A DNA stretch of 5,513 nt from Nitrosomonadaceae bacterium (GTDB lineage Bacteria > Pseudomonadota > Gammaproteobacteria > Burkholderiales > Nitrosomonadaceae), in contig JAHELA010000005.1 of assembly GCA_024644425.1 (NCBI GenBank), positions 22,258 to 27,770 on the forward strand, written 5' to 3'. The translations under genes and the position numbers were made by a program. The number at the start of each line of letters is the position of its first letter. The stretch's first letter is position 1. Shown in pieces: positions 1 to 5,308 of the stretch. The notes beneath the pieces were generated by a model. The model made no database searches, was not told the origin of the DNA, and saw nothing but the letters and a program-made list of their open reading frames with translations.

Positions 1-10
1 AACCAAAAAT

Positions 11-1192
11 ATGGGCGAATATCTTTTTACTTCAGAATCAGTTTCCGAGGGGCATCCCGATAAGGTATCAGATCAAATCTCCGATGCAGTCCTAGACGCA
101 ATTTTAACCCAGGATACAAATGCAAGGGTAGCCTGTGAAACACTATGCAGTACTGGCTTAATCGTTATGTCAGGCGAAATTACTACCAATGCATCGGTAG
201 ATTACAACGTAATTGCTCGCGAAACCATCAAACACATTGGTTATACTAGTTCAGATATTGGTTTTGATGCCAGCACATGTGCGGTTCTAACAGCATTTAA
301 TAAACAATCGCCTGATATTGCTCAAGGGGTCAATCGTACAAAGGAACAAGAAGTGGATCAGGGTGCGGGAGATCAGGGGCTGATGTTCGGTTATGCTTGT
401 GATGAGACGCCACAATTGATGCCAATGCCAATTTATTACGCTCATCGATTGATGGAGCGGCAGGCAGAATTGAGAAGAAGTGGGCGCCTAACGTGGTTAC
501 GTCCCGATGCTAAATCACAAGTGTCAGTAAGTTACAAAAACGGCAAGCCACAGGGGGTCGAAACAGTAGTGATTTCTACTCAGCATCACCCTGATATAAC
601 TCATGTAGCTTTAACTGAAGCAGTAATTGAGGAAATTATTAAACCAGTTATTCCAAAGAATATGCTGAATGTTGATACTCGATATTTAGTTAATCCAACT
701 GGGCGTTTTGTGGTTGGGGGTCCAATGGGAGATTGCGGGCTAACTGGCCGTAAGATTATCGTAGACACCTATGGCGGTGCAGCACATCATGGTGGCGGTG
801 CATTTTCTGGAAAGGATCCTTCTAAGGTGGACCGCTCAGCAGCTTATGCGGGACGTTATGTGGCTAAGAACATTGTTGCTGCTGGTATTGCTAGTAGGTG
901 CGAAGTGCAGATAGCTTATGCTATTGGTGTAGCGCATCCTGTTTCACTAATGGTTGAAACTTTTGGTACAGGAAAAATTCCTGATATAAAAATTGCTAAG
1001 TTGATTGAGAAAAATTTTGATTTACGCCCGCGTGCAATTATTCATTCTCTTAATTTGTTACGGCCGATTTATCTTAAAACAGCTGCTTATGGGCACTTCG
1101 GACGAGATAATCCAGAATTTACCTGGGAGGTAACTGATAAGGCCGCACAGCTTCGAGTTGATGCAGGAGTTGAGAGCACGGTAGAAGTATGA
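11..1192 (+). CDS. metK: S-adenosylmethionine synthase (methionine adenosyltransferase)
   Basis: Cytoplasmic enzyme that makes S-adenosylmethionine from methionine and ATP, releasing phosphate and pyrophosphate. The 393-residue product is close to the usual bacterial length. It opens with the family N-terminus (LFTSESVSEGHPDK, residues 5-18, with His15 and Asp17). It carries the ATP-binding GAGDQG at 118-123 and the glycine-rich GGGAFSGKDP loop at 261-270. Residues matching the E. coli active site are all present at a constant offset: Glu43, Asp121, Lys168, Asp241, Arg247, Lys248, Lys268, Lys272 and Asp274. The enzyme therefore looks intact. The ATG at 11 is chosen because homology begins there; only 10 bases lie upstream, so no ribosome binding site or SAM riboswitch can be judged. 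It precedes the SAH-riboswitch/ahcY/metF cluster on the same strand, with a 137-base gap before ahcY. Confidence 0.98.
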   Translation: MGEYLFTSESVSEGHPDKVSDQISDAVLDAILTQDTNARVACETLCSTGLIVMSGEITTNASVDYNVIARETIKHIGYTSSDIGFDASTCAVLTAFNKQSPDIAQGVNRTKEQEVDQGAGDQGLMFGYACDETPQLMPMPIYYAHRLMERQAELRRSGRLTWLRPDAKSQVSVSYKNGKPQGVETVVISTQHHPDITHVALTEAVIEEIIKPVIPKNMLNVDTRYLVNPTGRFVVGGPMGDCGLTGRKIIVDTYGGAAHHGGGAFSGKDPSKVDRSAAYAGRYVAKNIVAAGIASRCEVQIAYAIGVAHPVSLMVETFGTGKIPDIKIAKLIEKNFDLRPRAIIHSLNLLRPIYLKTAAYGHFGRDNPEFTWEVTDKAAQLRVDAGVESTVEV

Positions 1193-1199
1193 ACAACAG

Positions 1200-1215
1200 T
1201 AAGTCTGTAGACTTA
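1200..1215. repeat. short perfect dyad after metK
   Basis: A perfect inverted repeat with 7-base arms, TAAGTCT and AGACTTA, around a central GT. It starts 8 bases after the metK stop and ends 18 bases before the riboswitch P1 stem. As RNA it would form only a short hairpin with no following T-run, so it does not look like an intrinsic terminator. A protein-binding site is possible, and chance is also possible in A/T-rich DNA. Confidence 0.45.
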
Positions 1216-1225
1216 AACGTAGATT
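1215..1225 (+). repeat. intergenic motif AAACGTAGAWT, copy 1
   Basis: AAACGTAGATT, overlapping the last base of the 1200-1215 dyad and ending 7 bases before riboswitch P1. It is identical to the copy at 5135-5145 and one base different from 2780-2790. Its 3' half (TAGATT) could pass as a weak -10 box for an ahcY transcript starting near the riboswitch, but no good -35 box sits 16-18 bases upstream. Function unknown. Confidence 0.35.
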
Positions 1226-1232
1226 AGTTTCC

Positions 1233-1307
1233 CCTTACGCTGAGGAGCGCTGCAGCGGATATTATCCGTGAGGCTTAGTATGTAAGGATATTGTTACAAC
1301 GGCGCTC
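1233..1307 (+). promoter_or_regulatory. S-adenosylhomocysteine (SAH) riboswitch
   Basis: This aptamer matches the SAH riboswitch known from beta- and gammaproteobacterial ahcY leaders. The core GAGGAGCGCTGC (1242-1253) and the 3' segment ACGGCGCTC (1299-1307) correspond to the well-studied Ralstonia aptamer as I remember it. P1 forms between 1233-1244 (CCTTAC, then TGAG) and 1274-1287 (CTTA, then GTAAGG), with small irregularities between. P2 is CGGAT (1256-1260) with ATCCG (1264-1268). The pseudoknot is perfect: GAGCGC 1245-1250 pairs with GCGCTC 1302-1307. The pseudoknot ends 9 bases before the ahcY Shine-Dalgarno. Known members bind SAH, discriminate against SAM, and switch expression on when SAH rises. 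Control here is probably at ribosome access, since no terminator stem is evident; that part is inference. Confidence 0.93.
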
Positions 1308-1316
1308 GTTCATTTT

Positions 1317-1321
1317 AGGAG
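1317..1321 (+). promoter_or_regulatory. ahcY ribosome binding site
   Basis: AGGAG, 8 bases before the ATG at 1330, is a strong Shine-Dalgarno and fixes the ahcY start. It lies just downstream of the riboswitch pseudoknot and is therefore the likely target of the switch. The aptamer core also contains AGGAG (1243-1247), but that copy is locked in P1 and the pseudoknot and has no start codon at a suitable distance. Confidence 0.8.
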
Positions 1322-1329
1322 ATTATTAG

Positions 1330-2763
1330 ATGAACGCTGTGCTTAGTGAAAATAGCACCAATACCACAGATTACAAAGTTGCTGATTTATCCCTAGCAGA
1401 ATGGGGACGTAAGGAAATTGCCATCGCTGAAAATGAAATGCCTGGTTTGATGGCACTACGCGAAGAATATAGAGGTAAAAAGCCACTAGAGGGCGCACGT
1501 ATTGCAGGCTCTCTTCATATGACCATTCAGACTGCTGTGTTGATTGAAACCTTAGTTGCACTAGGTGCAGAAGTACGTTGGGCTTCATGTAATATTTATT
1601 CTACTCAAGACCATGCTGCGGCAGCCGTAGCAGTGGAAGGTGTGCCAGTGTTTGCTTTTAAAGGTGAGTCGCTAGATGAGTACTGGGAATATACTCATCA
1701 GATATTTAACTGGACTAGAGACGGTAAATCGGGTGCGCCCAACATGATACTTGATGACGGTGGTGACGCGACGCTTTTGATCATTCTTGGGAGCAAGGCT
1801 GAAAAAGATCCATCTGTTATTGCTAGCCCTAGCAATGAAGAGGAACATGCTTTATTTGCTGCTATTAGAAAACGACTAGATGCTCAACCAGGCTGGTATA
1901 CTAAAATTTTATCTAACATACAGGGTGTAACCGAGGAAACCACCACTGGTGTTCACCGTTTGTATGAGATGCAGAATAATGGTGAGCTCCCATTTCCAGC
2001 TTTTAATGTCAATGACTCAGTTACTAAATCTAAATTCGATAATCTATACGGTTGTCGCGAGTCACTAGTTGATGGCATTAAACGTGCAACTGATGTAATG
2101 GTTGCAGGTAAAATAGCATTGGTATGTGGTTATGGGGATGTAGGTAAGGGCTGTGCTCAATCTTTGCGCGGGCTTGGTGCTACAGTGTGGGTTACTGAGA
2201 TAGATCCGATATGTGCACTACAAGCAGCGATGGAAGGTTATCGTGTGGTCACGATGGATGAGGCTTGCGACAAGGCTGATATTTTTGTTACAGCTACTGG
2301 TAATTTGCGAGTAATAACTCATGATCATATGCTAAAAATGAAAGATCAGGCCATTGTCTGCAACATCGGCCATTTTGATTCTGAAATTGACATTGCTTCA
2401 GTTCAGAAGTATCAATGGGAAAATATTAAACCACAAGTAGATCATGTTATTTTTCCGAATGGCCACAGAATAATTGTATTGGCACAGGGGCGTCTGGTAA
2501 ATCTAGGTTGTGCCACTGGACACCCTTCTTTCGTTATGTCCAGTTCATTTGCAAACCAAGTATTGGCACAAATAGAGCTTTGGAAGAATGGAGAAAATTA
2601 CCAGAAAAAAGTTTACGTGCTACCAAAACATTTAGATGAAAAAGTTGCACGCCTGCACATTAAAAAACTGGGTGTTAGTCTCACTGAGCTAACCGATGAA
2701 CAAGCAAAATATCTTAATATGGATAAAAATGGGCCATATAAACCGACGATGTATCGGTATTGA
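1330..2763 (+). CDS. ahcY: adenosylhomocysteinase (SAH hydrolase)
   Basis: Cytoplasmic NAD-dependent enzyme that reversibly hydrolyses SAH to homocysteine and adenosine, removing the product inhibitor of methyltransferases. At 477 residues it is the longer bacterial form, which carries an insert of about 40 residues relative to the mammalian enzyme. Visible landmarks are LHMTIQTAVLIETL (62-75), ASCNIYSTQDHAAAA (85-99), LDDGGD (141-146), the substrate/NAD region NVNDSVTKSKFDN (226-238), the Rossmann glycine motif GYGDVGKG (267-274), and GHPSFVMSSSFANQ (397-410). The C-terminal KPTMYRY (471-477) keeps the Tyr-Arg-Tyr end typical of the family, whose C-terminal tail contributes to the neighbouring subunit's NAD site. 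The start is supported by AGGAG 8 bases upstream and by homology from the first residues. Expression should respond to the SAH riboswitch just upstream. metF follows after 93 bases. Confidence 0.98.
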   Translation: MNAVLSENSTNTTDYKVADLSLAEWGRKEIAIAENEMPGLMALREEYRGKKPLEGARIAGSLHMTIQTAVLIETLVALGAEVRWASCNIYSTQDHAAAAVAVEGVPVFAFKGESLDEYWEYTHQIFNWTRDGKSGAPNMILDDGGDATLLIILGSKAEKDPSVIASPSNEEEHALFAAIRKRLDAQPGWYTKILSNIQGVTEETTTGVHRLYEMQNNGELPFPAFNVNDSVTKSKFDNLYGCRESLVDGIKRATDVMVAGKIALVCGYGDVGKGCAQSLRGLGATVWVTEIDPICALQAAMEGYRVVTMDEACDKADIFVTATGNLRVITHDHMLKMKDQAIVCNIGHFDSEIDIASVQKYQWENIKPQVDHVIFPNGHRIIVLAQGRLVNLGCATGHPSFVMSSSFANQVLAQIELWKNGENYQKKVYVLPKHLDEKVARLHIKKLGVSLTELTDEQAKYLNMDKNGPYKPTMYRY

Positions 2764-2779
2764 TGTCCCGATAATTGGA

Positions 2780-2790
2780 AAACGTAGAAT
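2780..2790 (+). repeat. intergenic motif AAACGTAGAWT, copy 2
   Basis: AAACGTAGAAT in the ahcY-metF gap, 16 bases after the ahcY stop and on the same strand as the other two copies. Its TAGAAT (2785-2790) matches five of six bases of a sigma70 -10 box, so a metF promoter is conceivable, but the sequence 17 bases upstream is a poor -35. Function unknown. Confidence 0.35.
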
Positions 2791-2856
2791 AATAGAGAAA
2801 TTGTTATTGTTGAGATTTGTTTCCTCGATATTTTTGCATTCTAATGGGTAGTAAAA

Positions 2857-3717
2857 ATGGAATCGCAAAAAAAACTCATCCCTACTTTTAGTTTTGAGTT
2901 TTTCCCTCCACAAACGCCGGAAGGCGTGGAAAGATTGCGCGTCACTCGCAGGCAATTAGCTAAACTTAATCCAAAATTCTTTTCTGTGACTTTCGGTGCG
3001 GGTGGATCAACACGTGACCGTACACTTGAAACAGTGCTGGAAATTCAGGCAGAAGGATATGTAACAGCAGCTCCTCATCTTTCCTGTATTGGTTCGACTA
3101 AAGATAATATTCGTTATCTGTTACAGAAATATTATGATAATGGTATCCACTATATTGTTGCATTGCGCGGAGATCTTCCTTCAGGGATGGCACAACCGGG
3201 AGAGTTTCGCTATGCAACTGAGTTAGTGACATTTATTCGCAAAGAATTTAATGACGCTTTCCATATTGAGGTAGCAGCTTATCCAGAATATCATCCTCAG
3301 GCACGTTCGGCGCAGGCTGATTTACAGAACTTTAAGCTAAAAGTAGAGGCAGGGGCTGATTCAGCTATAACCCAATATTTTTACAACGCAGACGCTTATT
3401 TTAGATTTGTGAGTGCATGTGAAGCTGCAAACATAAGTATTCCAATTGTGCCTGGTATTATGCCAATTAAAAAATTTTCACAATTAGCTAGGTTTTCCGA
3501 TGCTTGTGGTGCAGAGATTCCTCGCTGGCTTAGAAAAAAAATGGAGGGATATGGAGATGACAGTGCGTCAATTCGTGCGTATGGGTTAGATGTGGTGACC
3601 GAACTATGTAGGCAGTTACTAGAGGCCGGTGCTCCAGGACTACATTTCTATACATTGAATTCTGCAGAACTGACAACTACCATTTGGAAGCGACTTGGAT
3701 TACAAATTCAATCTTAA
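2857..3717 (+). CDS. metF: 5,10-methylenetetrahydrofolate reductase
   Basis: Flavin enzyme of the cytoplasm that reduces 5,10-methylene-tetrahydrofolate to 5-methyl-tetrahydrofolate, the methyl donor for remaking methionine from homocysteine. The 286-residue product is a bacterial single-domain TIM-barrel form, slightly shorter than E. coli MetF (296) at the N-terminus. Landmarks are FSFEFFPP (11-18), where Glu14 matches the catalytic Glu28 of E. coli; FSVTFGAGGSTRDRT (42-56); AAPHLSC (71-77); VALRGDLP (101-108), where Asp106 matches Asp120 near the flavin; SAQADLQN (151-158); ITQYFY (171-176), where Gln173 matches the folate-contacting Gln183; and HFYTLN (263-268). The Shine-Dalgarno is weak (GGGTAG around 2846-2851), so the start rests mainly on homology. 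Lying 93 bases after ahcY with no clear terminator between, it is probably co-transcribed, at least in part. Confidence 0.96.
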   Translation: MESQKKLIPTFSFEFFPPQTPEGVERLRVTRRQLAKLNPKFFSVTFGAGGSTRDRTLETVLEIQAEGYVTAAPHLSCIGSTKDNIRYLLQKYYDNGIHYIVALRGDLPSGMAQPGEFRYATELVTFIRKEFNDAFHIEVAAYPEYHPQARSAQADLQNFKLKVEAGADSAITQYFYNADAYFRFVSACEAANISIPIVPGIMPIKKFSQLARFSDACGAEIPRWLRKKMEGYGDDSASIRAYGLDVVTELCRQLLEAGAPGLHFYTLNSAELTTTIWKRLGLQIQS

Positions 3718-3806
3718 TGATTTGTTGCTTTCTTCTAGCATTTTACCGAATCATTATTGATGTTTACATGTTTCAGCTTTATTTAGCTTTCGATCTGTAG
3801 TTATAG

Positions 3807-3844
3807 TGCTTTTATTGATAGCTCTATTAATTCTTATAAAAGCA
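3807..3844 (+). terminator. possible weak terminator hairpin after metF
   Basis: TGCTTTTAT (3807-3815) is perfectly complementary to ATAAAAGCA (3836-3844). An inner TGATA/TATTA stem (3816-3820 with 3825-3829, one G-U pair) sits inside it, and six bases (3830-3835) are left unpaired on the 3' side. The stem is A/T-rich and is followed by an A-run, with T6 only at 3855-3860, so it is not a canonical intrinsic terminator. The rest of the 141-base convergent gap (3718-3858) shows no gene, only scattered AGCTTT-like repeats around 3775-3790. Confidence 0.3.
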
Positions 3845-3867
3845 AAAAATGATCTTTTTTAAGCTTT
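3839..3867 (-). terminator. possible terminator overlapping the aminotransferase stop codon
   Basis: Read on the - strand, AAAGC (3867-3863) and A6 (3860-3855) can pair with T6 (3849-3844) and GCTTT (3843-3839), leaving a TT bulge and a five-base loop; more T-rich sequence follows. The TAA stop (3861-3859) lies inside the stem. The stem is almost all A-T, so its strength is doubtful. It shares AAAGCA (3839-3844) with the hairpin proposed for the opposite strand, so the two folds exclude each other within a single strand. Confidence 0.3.
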
Positions 3868-5091
3868 CTTTGGAACAGCGCTTAGTGGATTAGCCTCATA
3901 AACACGATGTGCAGCTGCTTCAGCCACACCAATATCAACTTTCTTACTCATGTGCGCAAATACTGTCTCTAGTGCATTTAGGCATAGCATTACGTTTTCT
4001 ATTTTGCTTGAATATCCCATTAAGCCAAACCGCCATATCTTGCCGGCAAAATCACCTAGTCCTGCTCCGATTTCAAGATTGTACTCAGCAAGTAATTTGA
4101 GCCGAACTTCCTTTTCATCTATACCATCTGGCACATAAACGGAATTCAATTGTGGTAACCGGTATTTTTCATCAACTAAGTACTTGGTTCCCAGAGTTTC
4201 CAGTCCTGCTTTCAGTGCCTTGTGATTTCGTTGATGGCGAGCCCAAGCATGTTCTAGGCCTTCCTCATATAACATAACTAGTGCTTCATGAAGCCCATAG
4301 AGTGCATTGGTAGGCGCAGTATGGTGATAAGTTCGTGTATCACCCCAATAGCCTAGTAGCAAGTTTAAATCCATGAACCAACTCTGGACTTTTACTTTTC
4401 TGCTTTTGACTAGATCTATTACACGTTCTGAAAAACTCACAGGAGATAATCCTGGAGGGCAGGATAAACATTTCTGACTGCCAGAGTAAATCGCGTCAAT
4501 TTTCCATTCATCAACTTTAAGAGGAGATCCGCCCAGCGAAGTAACTGTATCTACTATTGTGAGACAATTATGAAGATGGGCAATTTCACACAGTGTTTTT
4601 GCATCTGATAGAGCGCCAGTAGATGTCTCTGCATGAACAAAAGCAACAATTCTAGTATCAGGATTTTGTTTTAATGCATCTTCTACTTTCTGTGGGTCTA
4701 CAGGTTCTCCCCACTTATTTTCTACAACTACTGCTACACCACCACATCGTTCAACATTTTCTAACATACGTGACCCAAAAACACCGTTACGACACACAAT
4801 TACCTTATCACCAGGAGTAATCATATTAACAAAACACATTTCCATTCCCACGGAACCTGGGCCCGATACCGGAAAGGTCATGAGGTTTTTTGTTTGGAAT
4901 GCATAACGAAGCAAGCTTTTTAATTCTTCCATCATATCGGTAAAAACTGGATCTAGGTGACCTAGTGTTGGGCGAGCCAAAGCAGTTAGCACTCGTGGGT
5001 GCGTGTCTGATGGTCCTGGACCCATCAAAGTGCGCTGTGGCGGATAAAATGTGGTGAGCTTTTTTGCGGGGTAAAAGTCTGTTGAAGTCAT
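3859..5091 (-). CDS. alanine/serine-glyoxylate aminotransferase family protein (class V PLP enzyme)
   Basis: Fold-type I, class V PLP aminotransferase of the AGT/SGT group. These enzymes move an amino group from alanine or serine to glyoxylate, giving glycine and pyruvate or hydroxypyruvate. The 410-residue product has MGPGPSDTHPRVL (23-35); SGPGS (76-80) in the cofactor phosphate region; HAETSTG (153-159); IVDTVTSLGG (179-188), where Asp181 should contact the PLP ring nitrogen; SGSQKCLSCPPGLSP (203-217), where Lys207 is the expected Schiff-base lysine; and WRFGLMG (353-359), where Arg354 should bind the substrate carboxylate. It is longer than human AGT (392) because of an Ala-rich C-terminal tail after about residue 385. 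The ATG at 5091 is supported by AGGAA (5101-5097) five bases upstream. It is convergent to metF and has its own promoter. Which amino donor it prefers cannot be told from sequence; a role in clearing glyoxylate from phosphoglycolate is plausible in an autotroph. Confidence 0.92.
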   Translation of the reverse strand: MTSTDFYPAKKLTTFYPPQRTLMGPGPSDTHPRVLTALARPTLGHLDPVFTDMMEELKSLLRYAFQTKNLMTFPVSGPGSVGMEMCFVNMITPGDKVIVCRNGVFGSRMLENVERCGGVAVVVENKWGEPVDPQKVEDALKQNPDTRIVAFVHAETSTGALSDAKTLCEIAHLHNCLTIVDTVTSLGGSPLKVDEWKIDAIYSGSQKCLSCPPGLSPVSFSERVIDLVKSRKVKVQSWFMDLNLLLGYWGDTRTYHHTAPTNALYGLHEALVMLYEEGLEHAWARHQRNHKALKAGLETLGTKYLVDEKYRLPQLNSVYVPDGIDEKEVRLKLLAEYNLEIGAGLGDFAGKIWRFGLMGYSSKIENVMLCLNALETVFAHMSKKVDIGVAEAAAHRVYEANPLSAVPKKA

Positions 5092-5124
5092 AAATGTTCC
5101 TGAAAATAGAGATATGATAGGTTA

Positions 5125-5152
5125 ATTAAATGAAAAACGTAGATTTTATCAA
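5125..5152 (-). promoter_or_regulatory. sigma70-like promoter of the aminotransferase gene
   Basis: Read on the - strand, TTGATA (5152-5147) matches five of six bases of the -35 consensus and TTTAAT (5130-5125) five of six of the -10 consensus, with a 16-base spacer. Transcription would start near 5118, giving a leader of roughly 25-30 bases that contains the AGGAA Shine-Dalgarno. The spacer contains a copy of the AAACGTAGATT motif, and a long palindrome abuts the -35 box. Confidence 0.55.
5135..5145 (+). repeat. intergenic motif AAACGTAGAWT, copy 3
   Basis: AAACGTAGATT, identical to 1215-1225. It lies in the spacer between the -35 and -10 boxes of the predicted aminotransferase promoter. 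In orientation it points toward the partial secreted-protein gene rather than the aminotransferase. A regulator bound here would overlap RNA polymerase; this is inference. Confidence 0.35.
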
Positions 5153-5153
5153 G

Positions 5154-5192
5154 GGATTAGGCAATTTGCTATCAGTAGCATTGAACTAATCC
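5154..5192. repeat. 39-base imperfect palindrome at the aminotransferase promoter
   Basis: The outer arms GGATTAG (5154-5160) and CTAATCC (5186-5192) are perfect complements. Inside them CAA (5162-5164) pairs with TTG (5181-5183), and TGCTA (5167-5171) pairs with TAGCA (5176-5180) around a TCAG loop. That is 15 base pairs with small bulges at 5161, 5165-5166 and 5184-5185. No T-run follows on either strand, so it is not an evident terminator. It begins one base upstream of the -35 TTGATA of the - strand promoter, a position suited to an operator or activator site. It could also be a dispersed palindromic repeat. Confidence 0.55.
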
Positions 5193-5254
5193 GGCATTTA
5201 GCTAAAAGTTGTTGTGTAAATGTGTGTATTTGTCATTTCATCTTGGATCCGCAC

Positions 5255-5283
5255 TTGTTTGCTTATAAACAAAATGTATATAC
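5255..5283 (+). promoter_or_regulatory. candidate promoter region of the secreted-protein gene
   Basis: TTGTTT (5255-5260) and TATATA (5277-5282), 16 bases apart, could serve as -35 and -10 boxes, each matching four of six consensus bases. TATAAA (5264-5269) is an alternative -10 with no good partner. TTGTTT also forms an inverted repeat with AAACAA (5267-5272). Weak support; the rest of the 217-base divergent gap holds only the elements listed separately. Confidence 0.3.
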
Positions 5284-5308
5284 AAGATACTAAATAAGGA
5301 AAATTACA

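Noticed and set aside
1239..1253. AGGAG at 1243-1247 as a ribosome binding site for an unlisted gene
   Set aside because: It is part of the conserved SAH riboswitch core, and no start codon with a meaningful frame follows at a suitable distance.
1343..1588. 81-codon open frame on the - strand inside ahcY
   Set aside because: It lies wholly within the well-supported ahcY gene on the opposite strand, its product resembles no family I know, and it has no evident start signals.
2752..2773. Inverted repeat TATCGG/CCGATA across the ahcY stop as a terminator
   Set aside because: Only six base pairs with a 10-base loop, and no T-run follows. A terminator here is not supported.
2844..2891. Alternative ATG at 2844 just upstream of metF
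   Set aside because: It is out of frame with MetF and stops after 15 codons. The in-frame ATG at 2857 gives the correct family N-terminus.
2689..2955. 88-codon open frame on the - strand across the ahcY end and metF start
   Set aside because: It overlaps two confident genes, and its translation is low-complexity in places (an Asn run) and unlike a known protein. It looks like a shadow frame.
3909..4138. Two overlapping + strand open frames (62-63 codons) inside the aminotransferase gene
   Set aside because: Both are antisense to a gene with clear catalytic motifs and show no recognisable protein features.
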